Shown one piece after another: positions 32,431 through 41,948 of a stretch of DNA of 64,000 nt. The DNA is from Maritimibacter sp. GTDB taxonomy: Bacteria > Pseudomonadota > Alphaproteobacteria > Rhodobacterales > Rhodobacteraceae. Numbering within the stretch: position 1 is the first letter of the stretch; every line of letters begins with the position of its first letter. Position numbers and translations under genes: made by a program. The notes beneath the pieces are model-generated. The model did not search any database. It was not told the DNA's origin and saw nothing but the letters and a program-made list of their open reading frames with translations. The stretch is from contig CP051232.1 of assembly GCA_017792445.1 (NCBI GenBank), positions 4,611,335 to 4,675,334 on the forward strand, written 5' to 3'.

Positions 32431-32892
32431 ATGCCGCGCACCATCGACTACGGCAACCTCATGCACCGCGCCATGCGCGGGCTGATCCGCGACGTCCTGC
32501 TGGACGTCCAGGACAACGGTCTGCCCGGGCAGCACCACTTCTTCATCACCTTCGACACGATGCATCCGGACGTCGAGATCGCCGACTGGCTGTCCGACCG
32601 CTACCCGGACGAGATGACCATCGTGATGCAGCACTGGTACGACAATCTCGACGTGGGCGAGGACGGGTTCGCGGTGACGCTGAACTTCGGCGACAACCCC
32701 GAGCCGCTGTACATCCCCTTCGACGCGATCCGCACCTTCGTCGACCCCTCGGTCGAGTTCGGCCTGACGTTCAAGACGCAGGACGACGATGATGAGGACG
32801 ACGAGGACGAGATCGAACTGGAAGAAGTCGAAGACGAGGACGAGGCCCCGCGCGAGGCCGACATCGTAAGCCTCGACAGCTTCCGGAAATAG
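32431..32892 (+). CDS. sspB: SspB-type ClpXP adaptor (alphaproteobacterial)
   Basis: A 153-residue protein. The N-terminal substrate-binding domain contains MHRAMRGLIRDVLLDVQDNG, HHFFITFDTMHPDVEIADWL and LYIPFDAIRTFVDPSVEFGL. An acidic linker of Asp/Glu runs from about residue 113 to 140, and the C-terminal DIVSLDSFRK matches the ClpX-binding XB motif. SspB tethers ssrA-tagged proteins to ClpXP. The tag-encoding ssrA gene is about 3.4 kb to the left in this window, though the two are not in one operon. Confidence 0.9.
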   Translation: MPRTIDYGNLMHRAMRGLIRDVLLDVQDNGLPGQHHFFITFDTMHPDVEIADWLSDRYPDEMTIVMQHWYDNLDVGEDGFAVTLNFGDNPEPLYIPFDAIRTFVDPSVEFGLTFKTQDDDDEDDEDEIELEEVEDEDEAPREADIVSLDSFRK

Positions 32893-33055
32893 GCCCCGAC
32901 CGCGGCCCTGACGGGCGTCTCGACCGCGACAAGCCGCCTTTCTGCCTTCCTGATAGCGTTCACACCGCCTTTGCGCGGCGATGGCACATTGATCCCGTTC
33001 CTCTGCCCCGCTAGAGGAACGGTCGACGATGGGATACCGCGAGGAGTAGAGCCTG

Positions 33056-34450
33056 ATGACCGCCACCCGCACCGAGACCGACAGCTTCGGCCCGCTGGAA
33101 GTACCCGCGGACAAGTACTGGGGGGCGCAGACACAGCGCTCGATCATGAACTTCCCGATCGGCTGGGAGAAACAGCCGGTCCCGATCATCCGCGCGCTCG
33201 GCGTGGTCAAGAAGGCCTGCGCCATGGCCAACAAGGCCAACGGCGCGATGGAGGCCGAACTGGCCGACGCGATCATCGCCGCCGCGACCGAGGTGATCGA
33301 CGGCAAATTCGACGACAACTTCCCGCTGGTGGTCTGGCAGACCGGGTCGGGCACCCAGTCCAACATGAACGCGAACGAGGTGATCTCGAACCGCGCGATC
33401 GAGATGCTGGGCGGCGAGATGGGGTCGAAAAAGCCCGTTCACCCGAACGACCACTGCAACATGGGCCAGTCTTCGAACGACACCTTCCCGACCGCGATGC
33501 ATGTGGGCATCGCCATGCAGGCGCGCGACGTGCTGCTGCCGGGGCTGGAAAAGCTTCTGGCCGCGCTCGAGGCGAAGTCCGAGGAATTCAAGGACATCAT
33601 CAAGATCGGGCGTACCCACACACAGGACGCCACGCCCCTGACGCTGGGCCAGGAATTCGGCGGCTATGCGCACCAGGTCCGCAAGGGGATCGAACGGGTG
33701 AAGGCCTGCCTGCCCGACATCTACGAACTGGCGCAGGGCGGCACCGCCGTCGGCACCGGGCTGAACACGAAGAAGGGCTGGGGCGAAGCCGTGGCCGCCA
33801 ACATGGCCGAGATCACCGGCCTGCCCTTCGTCACCGCCCCCAACAAGTTCGAGGCGCTGGCCGCCCATGACGCGATGGTCATGTTCTCGGGCGCGCTGAA
33901 GACCGTCGCCGCCTCGCTGTTCAAGATCGCCAACGACATCCGCCTGCTGGGCTCGGGCCCGCGTTCGGGTCTGGGCGAATTGATCCTGCCGGAGAACGAG
34001 CCCGGCTCGTCGATCATGCCCGGCAAGGTGAACCCGACGCAGGCCGAAGCGCTGACGATGGTCTGCGCGCACGTGATGGGCAACGACGCCGCCGTCGGCA
34101 TGGCCGGCAGCCAGGGCCACTTCGAGCTCAACGTCTACAACCCGATGATGTCCTACAACGTGCTGCAATCCATGCAGCTTCTGGGCGACAGCGCCTCTGC
34201 CTTCACCGACAACATGGTCGTCGGCATCCAGGCCAACGAGGCGCGGATCGAAAAGCTGATGAAGGAATCGCTGATGCTGGTCACGGCGCTGGCCCCGACC
34301 ATCGGCTACGACAACGCCACCAAGGTCGCCAAGACCGCGCACAAGAACGGCACCACCCTGCGCGAAGAGGCCATCGCGCTTGGCTTCGTGGACGAGGAAA
34401 CCTTCGACAAGGTCGTCCGCCCCGAGCAGATGATCGGCCCGAAGGACTGA
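33056..34450 (+). CDS. fumC: Class II fumarate hydratase
   Basis: A 464-residue TCA-cycle enzyme interconverting fumarate and malate, without an Fe-S cluster. The superfamily signature [13 protein letters not shown] (317-329) carries the mobile-loop catalytic Ser. Other substrate-site elements are [10 protein letters not shown] (96-105), [14 protein letters not shown] (129-142) and the catalytic region [10 protein letters not shown] with His188. It starts [21 protein letters not shown] strong terminator follows at 34494-34524. Confidence 0.97.
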   Translation: MTATRTETDSFGPLEVPADKYWGAQTQRSIMNFPIGWEKQPVPIIRALGVVKKACAMANKANGAMEAELADAIIAAATEVIDGKFDDNFPLVVWQTGSGTQSNMNANEVISNRAIEMLGGEMGSKKPVHPNDHCNMGQSSNDTFPTAMHVGIAMQARDVLLPGLEKLLAALEAKSEEFKDIIKIGRTHTQDATPLTLGQEFGGYAHQVRKGIERVKACLPDIYELAQGGTAVGTGLNTKKGWGEAVAANMAEITGLPFVTAPNKFEALAAHDAMVMFSGALKTVAASLFKIANDIRLLGSGPRSGLGELILPENEPGSSIMPGKVNPTQAEALTMVCAHVMGNDAAVGMAGSQGHFELNVYNPMMSYNVLQSMQLLGDSASAFTDNMVVGIQANEARIEKLMKESLMLVTALAPTIGYDNATKVAKTAHKNGTTLREEAIALGFVDEETFDKVVRPEQMIGPKD

Positions 34451-34493
34451 CGAAGGACTGGCCAAGGACTGACATGGGCCCGGCAACCCAGCC

Positions 34494-34524
34494 AAAGGCG
34501 TCGCCCCTAAGGCGGCGCCTTTTT
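34494..34524 (+). terminator. Rho-independent terminator after fumC
   Basis: AAAGGCGTCGCC and GGCGGCGCCTTT form a 12-bp stem (one G-U pair) with a CCTAA loop and TTTTT tail. Confidence 0.9.
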
Positions 34525-34704
34525 CGTTCCACACCACTCCGCCCCTTCTTCTCTTTCCAAATACCTCGGGGGGGCCGCGCACAGCGCGGACGGGGGCAGA
34601 GCCCCCGCCCCCACCAGCCCTTCGGGTGCTACGTCACCACCGCTCATCCATTGGCAAGGCGCGCAGGTTGGTGTTCTCTGCGCTTCCAAGAGCAGAGGAC
34701 TCAC

Positions 34705-34884
34705 ATGAGCAACGTCACCAATCTTCGGCAGGTGCGGAAGGATCGCGCCAGAACCGAGAAACGCGCGGCCGCGGACGAGAACGCGGCGCTTCACGGGCGC
34801 ACCAAGGCGCAGCGTATCTTCGAGGCCACGCAGAACGCGATGGCGAAGAAGAAGCTCGACGATCACCAGTTCGAGCAGGAATGA
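34705..34884 (+). CDS. DUF4169-like small protein
   Basis: A 59-residue, highly charged helical protein starting MSNVTNLRQVRKDRARTEKR, with LHGRTKAQRIFEATQNAMAK in the second half. It matches the small DUF4169 family of alphaproteobacteria as I recall it. It overlaps the next gene by four bases (ATGA), so the two are made together. Function unknown. Confidence 0.78.
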   Translation: MSNVTNLRQVRKDRARTEKRAAADENAALHGRTKAQRIFEATQNAMAKKKLDDHQFEQE

Positions 34885-35114
34885 CCGGCCGCCCCGCAAA
34901 GCACTCGCTGACCCTGCGGGGCCATCGCACCAGCGTCTCGCTGGAGCCGGAATTCTGGGCGGCGTTCCGTGAGATCGCCGCCGAACGGGGCCAGCCGCTG
35001 AACGCGCTGGCCGCCGAAATCGACGAGGGCCGCGGGGTCGAGACGGGTCTCGCCTCGGCCATCCGCCTGTTCGTCCTGCGCCACTACCGCGACCGCGACG
35101 GTGGCGCGGACTGA
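34881..35114 (+). CDS. Ribbon-helix-helix domain protein
   Basis: A 77-residue protein. The N-terminus KHSLTLRGHRTSVSLEPEFW contains the beta strand and first helix of a ribbon-helix-helix fold, continuing REIAAERGQPLNALAAEIDE and a terminal helix SAIRLFVLRHYRD. This is the RHH_4 type seen throughout Rhodobacterales next to DUF4169. Probably a small DNA-binding regulator; the target is unknown. The start overlaps the preceding stop. Confidence 0.82.
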   Translation: MTGRPAKHSLTLRGHRTSVSLEPEFWAAFREIAAERGQPLNALAAEIDEGRGVETGLASAIRLFVLRHYRDRDGGAD

Positions 35115-35116
35115 CC

Positions 35117-35686
35117 TCAGGCCGCGTGCAGCGCCTTCAGCGGCTCCGCCCATTTCGCCAGCTCGTCCAGAACCAGCGTCAGGCCGTCCGTCATCGGGTC
35201 GTTCGGCTTGAACACCGCGTTCTCGTCGATGAACTGCGGGAAGAACGGCACCGGCACGCCCTGCGGGATCGCGACCATGCTGACGTTGGACAGCAGCTGG
35301 CGCAGCTCCTGCGCGGCGCGCAGACCGCCCGACACACCGCCATAGCTGACCACGGCGGCGGGCTTGTATTTCCACTCGTTCAGAAGGACCTGCACCGCGT
35401 TGACCAGAACCGCCGAGGGATAGCTGTCGTATTCCGGGGTCAGGAACAGGAACGCATCCGCATCGGCCACCTTGGCGCTCCACGCCTTGGTGTGGTCGTG
35501 CTGGTAGTCCTGCATCGCAGGATGGTTCGGCTCGTCGAGGAACGGCAGCTGCATGTCGGCGATGTCGATGGCCTCGACCTCGAAGCCGCCATGCGCCGTT
35601 GCGGCTTCGGCGACCCATTTGGCGATGGTCGGGCCGACGCGGCCCGGGCGGGTAGAGCCGGTGATGACTTTCAGTTTCAGCGACAT
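35117..35686 (-). CDS. NADPH-dependent FMN reductase family protein
   Basis: A 189-residue flavodoxin-fold oxidoreductase. The FMN phosphate loop is ITGSTRPGRVGPTIAKWV near the N-terminus. The typical FLFLTPEYDSYPSAVLVNAV and VVSYGGVSGGLRAAQELRQL blocks follow. It transfers electrons from NAD(P)H to FMN, quinones or azo compounds. The ATG at 35686 starts at the family's usual N-terminus, and the longer open frame upstream has no matching sequence. It converges on the RHH gene with a two-base gap. Confidence 0.9.
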   Translation of the reverse strand: MSLKLKVITGSTRPGRVGPTIAKWVAEAATAHGGFEVEAIDIADMQLPFLDEPNHPAMQDYQHDHTKAWSAKVADADAFLFLTPEYDSYPSAVLVNAVQVLLNEWKYKPAAVVSYGGVSGGLRAAQELRQLLSNVSMVAIPQGVPVPFFPQFIDENAVFKPNDPMTDGLTLVLDELAKWAEPLKALHAA

Positions 35687-35865
35687 TAAGGCTGCCTTTC
35701 GAGATTTGCGCATCCGCGGCGGGCCGGTGCCTGCGCGGACAGAGGAGGAGATATTCGTTACGACGGCGCGCACCAGTGGCGTCGCCTGACCGTCAGATGG
35801 GTATTTTCTAACGGTGTTCGCACCCGCAGCAAGGCACAGCAGCCTCTCCATTGGCGCACAGCGCG

Positions 35866-36288
35866 TCAGCCTTCGGGGCGGTACCAGCTTGTCATGGTGT
35901 AGTCCTTGCGCGGTCCGTTCACTTTCCATTCGGCGCTCCAGTGCGGCCAGTGCCGGAAGTCATAGCGCACAAGGTACAGGTCGGGCGGGCAGTCGTGCTG
36001 CGCCTCGGGCCGCAGGCCGGGCTCGATCCAGTGAAAAGGCCTGCCGTCTTCGAAGAAAACGGCGATCCCCTCGCCCTCCGCCTGCCAGAGATAGCTGCGT
36101 TCGGCGGCCATCGGCGGCTGGCCCGGCACCAGCATGCGTCCCTGCTCCACAAGGCTCAGCCGGTCCGCGTCGCCGGCGAAGGTCGCCGTCCCCTCGAAGC
36201 GCAGCGCCCGCCCGCCATAGCGGTCACCGATCTCGCGCTCCAGCCGCCAGACGCCGCGGAATTCCTCCAGCCGGGGGCCAAGGGTCAT
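35866..36288 (-). CDS. DUF6314-like protein
   Basis: A 140-residue beta-rich protein with no signal peptide. Recognisable blocks are FRGVWRLEREIGDRYGGRAL, LWQAEGEGIAVFFEDGRPFH, CPPDLYLVRYDFRHWPHWSA and KDYTMTSWYRPEG. They fit the DUF6314 family, a calycin-like barrel of unknown function. The ATG at 36288 overlaps the stop of the upstream exchanger gene by four bases, so translation is coupled. Confidence 0.75.
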   Translation of the reverse strand: MTLGPRLEEFRGVWRLEREIGDRYGGRALRFEGTATFAGDADRLSLVEQGRMLVPGQPPMAAERSYLWQAEGEGIAVFFEDGRPFHWIEPGLRPEAQHDCPPDLYLVRYDFRHWPHWSAEWKVNGPRKDYTMTSWYRPEG

Positions 36289-37322
36289 CCCGCCACCACC
36301 TGCAGCCCCACCGCGCCGGCGTAGATCGCCAGCATCACCACGCTTTCCGTCCCGATCTTCAACGGCCCCTCGCGTTCCCTCAGGATCAGGCCGATCAGCA
36401 GCACCGCCGTCATCAGCAGCCCCACCACCAGCCAGAAATATTCCCCCGGTCCGACCGCGTGATACAGCGAGCCGTCGCGATAGGCCATGTCGCTCAGCGA
36501 CAGGAACAGCGTGTCGAAGGTGTTGCCGCCGATGATGCCCCCCATCGCCAGTTGCATCGCGCCCCGGCGCACCGCCGCGATCGTCGTGACAAGTTCCGGC
36601 AGCGAGGTCACCACCGCCGTCATCAGCGCGCCTACCACCGTCTGCGACATGCCCAGCCGTTCCGACAGGGCCGATCCTGTCTGCGCGATCACCCAGCCTG
36701 CCGCGCCCAGTACGGCGACCAGCATGGCGAACGAGCCGAACAGCGCCACCGCCCCGGCCCGGCTTGGCGGCTCGTCTGGTTCGTCCTCGACCGTCTCCGG
36801 CGTTTTCACGGGGCGCCACATCGGCTGTTCGCGCACCCGGCTCGTGGTCACCGCGCCGACGCAGTAGACCGCGATCAGCACGACCGACACCGGGTGGACG
36901 GCCCAGACGGTGAACTCTGGCGTCGTGAAGGCGACCAGCGGCAGGCACAGCAGCGACAGCAGCAGCGCGCCCTGAAACAGGTTGGTGGCCTCGGCCGCCG
37001 AATGTTCGAGGTTCGCCCGTTTGTGGATCACGTCGGCCAGCGCAAGGAACGCCGTCTGTGCCGCGATGCCGCCGACGCCGTTGGCGAAGGCCAGTTGCGG
37101 CGCGCCGTTCAGCGCCGAGGTGATCGACACCACAACGCCCGAAAGTGACGTAGCCGCGCCCAGCACGATGCCCCCGATCACCGCCTCGCCCAGCCCGCTT
37201 CGGTCGGCGATGCGGTCGGCCAGATCGGTGATCCGGGTGCCGATGACAAGGATCACCAGCCCGGCGATGGCGAACAGGCCGAACAGCCAGACGGTCGACA
37301 GCGATGCGATCATCCCGCGCAC
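36285..37322 (-). CDS. CaCA-superfamily (sodium/calcium exchanger-like) membrane protein
   Basis: A 342-345-residue cation/proton or Na+/Ca2+ exchanger-like antiporter with about ten helices in two inverted repeats. The alpha-1 repeat is GAATSLSGVVVSITSALNGA and the alpha-2 repeat is TSLPELVTTIAAVRRGAMQL followed by GGIIGGNTFDTLFLSLSD. In alpha-1 the conserved acidic residue of the usual GTSxPEL motif is absent (TSLSGV), while alpha-2 keeps it (Glu in TSLPEL), so ion selectivity may differ. The start is GTG 37322 or ATG 37313. It is coupled to the DUF6314 gene. Confidence 0.82.
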   Translation of the reverse strand: MRGMIASLSTVWLFGLFAIAGLVILVIGTRITDLADRIADRSGLGEAVIGGIVLGAATSLSGVVVSITSALNGAPQLAFANGVGGIAAQTAFLALADVIHKRANLEHSAAEATNLFQGALLLSLLCLPLVAFTTPEFTVWAVHPVSVVLIAVYCVGAVTTSRVREQPMWRPVKTPETVEDEPDEPPSRAGAVALFGSFAMLVAVLGAAGWVIAQTGSALSERLGMSQTVVGALMTAVVTSLPELVTTIAAVRRGAMQLAMGGIIGGNTFDTLFLSLSDMAYRDGSLYHAVGPGEYFWLVVGLLMTAVLLIGLILREREGPLKIGTESVVMLAIYAGAVGLQVVAG

Positions 37323-37391
37323 CCCGCTTGCCGCCGCGTTCCAGTGGGTCTAAACCCCGCCCCGAATGTCCGCTCCAGATACAGGTCTGCC

Positions 37392-38699
<1,308 letters not shown>

Positions 38700-38721
38700 G
38701 CCTGCCCGAAAATCAGTCACG

Positions 38722-38755
38722 ACAGGCGGCCGGGATCTCTCGCGCCGCCTGTTTT
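38722..38755 (+). terminator. Rho-independent terminator after purB
   Basis: ACAGGCGGC (38722-38730) pairs with GCCGCCTGT (38744-38752), followed by TTTCG. Confidence 0.85.
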
Positions 38756-38842
38756 CGTTCCGGCGCGCGCAAAAGTGACCCAGGGGAACTTCACGGATGC
38801 GCGGCCCGTGCTATCGTTGGGGGGCCCAACGGAGTCACAGCC

Positions 38843-38989
38843 ATGAAACAACTGCTTGTCGCAGGCATCCTAGCCCTGACCCCCGCCGCCCTCATCGCGC
38901 AGGACTGCCACACGGAAACCACGCAGACCTGCGCCGAAGGCATGACCTACGACGACGAAACCAAGGCCTGCGTCGAGATCACCAGCTAG
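38843..38989 (+). CDS. Small secreted two-Cys-motif protein
   Basis: A 48-residue precursor. The signal peptide MKQLLVAGILALTPAALIAQ is followed by a mature part of under 30 residues with the motif C-A-E-G-M-T-Y-D-DETKA-C-V. The same C-x-x-G-x-x-Y/W-x(6)-C pattern appears in the next two genes. GGAGT precedes the ATG. The mature peptide could form one or two disulfides in the periplasm. Function unknown. Confidence 0.72.
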   Translation: MKQLLVAGILALTPAALIAQDCHTETTQTCAEGMTYDDETKACVEITS

Positions 38990-39070
38990 CGCCGGCACGA
39001 CCCCACGACGCAGGTTGACGCCTGCCCCGGCCTGCGTCAGCCTGACGCAAGGTAACAGGAGTCATTTGCA

Positions 39071-39232
39071 ATGAAGACATTCGCCACGCTGCTGCTCGCC
39101 GGTGCCCTTCTGGCGCCGACCGTCGCCTTGGCCGAGTACATCTGCCCGAAGATGTGGGACAAGAAATACGGCGGCAACTGCCCGTCCGGTTCGGTCTGGA
39201 GCGAACGCTACCTCGCCTGCATCAAGTCCTAG
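39071..39232 (+). CDS. Small secreted two-Cys-motif protein
   Basis: A 53-residue precursor with signal peptide MKTFATLLLAGALLAPTVAL (cleavage after ALA-E). The mature part has C-PKMWDKKYGGN-C-PSGSVWSERYLA-C-IKS. The final C-P-S-G-S-V-W...C pattern parallels the motif in both flanking small genes. AGGAG lies upstream of the ATG. I know no named family. The codon pattern and a clean signal peptide argue that it is real. Confidence 0.7.
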   Translation: MKTFATLLLAGALLAPTVALAEYICPKMWDKKYGGNCPSGSVWSERYLACIKS

Positions 39233-39297
39233 TAAGATGCGGCGCGATTGCCTGAGGATCGCGCTGCAAGTTATTGTTCCTTAAGGGAGGTATCCCA

Positions 39298-39831
39298 ATG
39301 CGTAGCCTGATGATCGCGGCCCTTGCAACGCTGCCCGCCGCCGCCTTCGCCGCTGGCAGCGGAAGCGACAACCCGCCCACCACCACCGAAACCACGACGA
39401 CCTGCACCGACGGGATGGTCTACGACGCGGAGGCGGGCAAATGCGTCGCCCCCGAGGTGGAGTCGCTGAACGACGACCAGCGGTATGACGCTGTGCGCGA
39501 ACTGGCCTACGCCGGTCGGCTTGATGACGCGTTGCGGGTGTTGGCGGCGATGAGCGACCAGCAGGACGACCGGGTGCTGACCTACTACGGCTATATCCAC
39601 CGCGCCGCCGGGGATTTCGAGCTTGGCGACAGCTACTACCGGCAGGCCATCGACGCGAACCCCGACAACCTGCTGGCGCGGTCCTACATGGGTCAGGGTC
39701 TGGTGATTCAGGGCCGCGTGGACGAAGCCTATGCCCAACTGGTCGAGATCCGCGCCCGCGGCGGTTCGGGCGGCTGGCCGGAGAAGGCGCTGATGCGCGC
39801 GATCCTGACCGGGCACGACACGTCCTATTGA
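39298..39831 (+). CDS. Secreted TPR protein with N-terminal two-Cys motif
   Basis: A 177-residue precursor. The signal peptide MRSLMIAALATLPAAAFAAG is followed by a Thr-rich stretch and then C-T-D-G-M-V-Y-D-AEAGK-C-V, almost the same motif as the 48-residue protein at 38843. The rest is tetratricopeptide-like (AVRELAYAGRLDDALRVLAA, YYGYIHRAAGDFELGDSYYR, ARSYMGQGLVIQGRVDEAYA). AAGGGAGG precedes the ATG at 39298. Probably periplasmic and protein-binding. The shared motif links it to the two preceding genes. Confidence 0.8.
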   Translation: MRSLMIAALATLPAAAFAAGSGSDNPPTTTETTTTCTDGMVYDAEAGKCVAPEVESLNDDQRYDAVRELAYAGRLDDALRVLAAMSDQQDDRVLTYYGYIHRAAGDFELGDSYYRQAIDANPDNLLARSYMGQGLVIQGRVDEAYAQLVEIRARGGSGGWPEKALMRAILTGHDTSY

Positions 39832-39894
39832 TCGGGTGATCCGACGGCGGCGCGGCAGGGAAACCTCGCCGCGCCAACGCTTTAAAACCGATCG

Positions 39895-39902
39895 TTAACC
39901 AT
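39895..39902 (+). promoter_or_regulatory. CtrA-like half site upstream of the FliG-like gene
   Basis: TTAACCAT matches the usual CtrA half site and lies about 40 bases before the FliG-like start. The nearest second TTAA is at 39882 with a 9-base gap rather than the canonical 7, so the full box is imperfect. CtrA control of motility genes is known in Rhodobacterales. Confidence 0.35.
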
Positions 39903-39942
39903 TCTCTGCCAGTTTCGCACATATTCGGGGACGGAGTGTGCG

Positions 39943-40986
39943 ATGCCCATGGAAATGACCCTTCCGGGCGCCGGCCCGGTTGCGGCAAGCCGGCTGACGC
40001 GCCGCCAGAAAGCGGCGATCATCGTGCGCCTTCTGCGCAGCGAGGGGATAGAACTGTCGCTGGCCGACATGCCGGAAACGCTGCAAGTCGACCTCACGCG
40101 TGAGATGGGCGGCCTGAAACTGGTCGACCGCGCCACGCTCAAAGCGGTGGTCGAGGAATTCGTCGCCGAACTCGACGGTATCGGCCTGTCCTTCCCCGGT
40201 GGGCTGTCCGGCGCGCTGGCGCTGATGGACGGCACGATCAGCGCGGCGGCGGCCGAACGGCTGCGGGTGCAGGCCGGGATCGGCGCGGTGACCGATGCGT
40301 GGGAACGTCTTAGCCAGCTTGACGGCGCGCGCCTGCTGCCCCTGATCGAAGGGGAAAGCGTCGAAATCGGCGCGGTCATCCTGTCCAAGCTGAAGGTGTC
40401 GAAAGCGGCAGAGGTGCTGGGCCTGATGCCGGGCGAAAAGGCCCGCCGCCTTGCCTATTCCATGGGGCAGACCGGCTCGGTCAGTCCGCAGACGGTCGAC
40501 CGGATCGGTCAGGCGCTGGTCGGCCAACTGGACGCCGAGGCCCCCAAGGCGTTTGAAGGCGGGCCGGTCGAACGCGTCGGCGCGATCCTGAACTTCTCGC
40601 CCGCCGCCACCCGCGACGACGTGCTGGAAGGGCTGGATCAGGAGGATCAGGATTTCGCCAACGAGGTGCGGAAGGCCATCTTCACCTTCATCAACATCCC
40701 CCAGCGGATCGACCCGCGCGACGTGCCGAAGGTCACGCGCGAAGTGGATGGCGCCATGCTGATCAAGGCGCTGGCCGCCGCGCTTCAGTCCGAAAAGGAA
40801 AAGAAAGCGGCGGAATTCATCCTTGGCAGCATGTCGCAGCGCCTTGCCCAGCAGATGCGGGACGAGATGGAGGCGCTGGGAACCATCAAGCCGAAAGAGG
40901 GCGAGGAAGCGATGAGCGCGGTGGTCACCGCCATCCGCGAGATGGAAGCGAACGGAGAGATCATGCTGGTGGCCGAGGACGAATAA
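39943..40986 (+). CDS. Flagellar motor switch protein FliG-like
   Basis: A 347-residue three-domain FliG-like protein. The N-terminal SRLTRRQKAAIIVRLLRSEG matches the FliF-binding domain. A middle armadillo-like domain (LLPLIEGESVEIGAVILSKL) has GES where most FliG proteins have EHPQ. The C-terminal torque domain contains FTFINIPQRIDPRDVPKVTR, EKEKKAAEFILGSMSQRLAQ and QQMRDEMEALG. It belongs to the switch complex that interacts with stators and CheY. It stands alone, away from any flagellar cluster in this window, and is a divergent version. No other motility gene is adjacent. Confidence 0.85.
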   Translation: MPMEMTLPGAGPVAASRLTRRQKAAIIVRLLRSEGIELSLADMPETLQVDLTREMGGLKLVDRATLKAVVEEFVAELDGIGLSFPGGLSGALALMDGTISAAAAERLRVQAGIGAVTDAWERLSQLDGARLLPLIEGESVEIGAVILSKLKVSKAAEVLGLMPGEKARRLAYSMGQTGSVSPQTVDRIGQALVGQLDAEAPKAFEGGPVERVGAILNFSPAATRDDVLEGLDQEDQDFANEVRKAIFTFINIPQRIDPRDVPKVTREVDGAMLIKALAAALQSEKEKKAAEFILGSMSQRLAQQMRDEMEALGTIKPKEGEEAMSAVVTAIREMEANGEIMLVAEDE

Positions 40987-41058
40987 ACCCGCCCGAGATT
41001 GCGGCACGCCCCCTGCGGTGCCATTCTTGCCCTACCGCATCTTGGGAGGAGACCGCAG

Positions 41059-41556
41059 ATGTCACTGTCTATCCGTCACGAGTCCGCGGGCGACGAACAG
41101 GCCATCCATGATCTGACCGTCGTCGCCTTCACCCCGGTGCCCCAAAGCGACGGAGCTGAAGCGCCGATCGTCGCCGCCCTGCGCGAAAGCGGCGCGCTGA
41201 CGATCTCGCTTGTCGCCGTCGACGGGCCCGAGATCGTCGGCCACATCGCGTTTTCACCGGTCACCGCCGGATCCGATGCCGAAGGCTGGTATGGCCTCGG
41301 CCCCGTTTCGGTCCACCCCGACCGGCAGGGTCAGGGCATCGGCGGCGCGATGATCGAGGAAGGGCTGGCGCTGCTGCGCGGGCGCGACGCGAAGGGCTGC
41401 GTTCTGGTGGGCGATCCCGCCTATTACAGCCGCTTCGGCTTTCGCAGCGACGGCGCCGTGTCTTATGGCGATGTTCCGGTGAAATACGTGCAATGGCTGG
41501 CGTTGCGAGAGGTCACGCCGTCGGGTGAACTGCGCTATGATCCGGCTTTCGGCTAG
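41059..41556 (+). CDS. GNAT N-acetyltransferase (YhbS-like)
   Basis: A 165-residue acetyl-CoA-dependent acyltransferase. Motif A, with the pyrophosphate-binding loop, is VSVHPDRQGQGIGGAMIEEG (Q/R-x-x-G-x-G/A). The C-terminal YYSRFGFRSDGAVSYGDVPV block is typical of the YhbS/putative acetyltransferase subgroup. GGAGGAG precedes the ATG at 41059. The substrate is unknown; nothing in its neighbours points to one. Confidence 0.9.
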   Translation: MSLSIRHESAGDEQAIHDLTVVAFTPVPQSDGAEAPIVAALRESGALTISLVAVDGPEIVGHIAFSPVTAGSDAEGWYGLGPVSVHPDRQGQGIGGAMIEEGLALLRGRDAKGCVLVGDPAYYSRFGFRSDGAVSYGDVPVKYVQWLALREVTPSGELRYDPAFG

Positions 41557-41609
41557 GCCCTGTCGCCGCCGTATGGACAGCGCCGGAACCGGGGCGTAAC
41601 GTCGCCCGC

Positions 41610-41948
41610 ATGACCGACCACCCCGCCCACAGCTGGCACGACATGGGCGGCGGACCCGCCGGCCCCGTCGACATGTCCCAACACGACTTCGCCCTTTGGG
41701 AGAAGCGCGTCGATGCCCTTATGGTGATCTGCTCGACCAAGGGCCATTTCACCGTCGACGGCCTGCGCCGCGCACTGGAAGAGATGGGCCCCGCCTCGTT
41801 CGAGACGATGACCTACTACGAACGCTGGGTCGCCGCCGTGAACCGCAACCTGTTGGGCGGCGGCGTCTATTCCATCGAGGAACTGGGCCGCAAAATGGAA
41901 GAGGTCGCCCGCCGCGGCGCCACCTACGGCGAGGCGTCCGATGGCTGA
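41610..41948 (+). CDS. Nitrile hydratase/thiocyanate hydrolase beta subunit, N-terminal half
   Basis: A 112-residue protein aligning with the N-terminal helical half of nitrile hydratase beta subunits: an M/D-GGGPAGPV-like opening, then HDFALWEKRVDALMVICSTK, VDGLRRALEEMGPASFETMT and YYERWVAAVNRNLLGGGV. In ordinary nitrile hydratases this is fused to an SH3-like C-terminal half; here that half is the next gene, which overlaps by eight bases. The same split occurs in thiocyanate hydrolase (separate beta and alpha subunits). It should associate with the metal-binding alpha/gamma-type subunit two genes on. Confidence 0.82.
   Translation: MTDHPAHSWHDMGGGPAGPVDMSQHDFALWEKRVDALMVICSTKGHFTVDGLRRALEEMGPASFETMTYYERWVAAVNRNLLGGGVYSIEELGRKMEEVARRGATYGEASDG

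Noticed and set aside
33011..34582. A 523-codon minus-strand frame.
   Set aside because: It is antisense to fumC and lacks any family motif.
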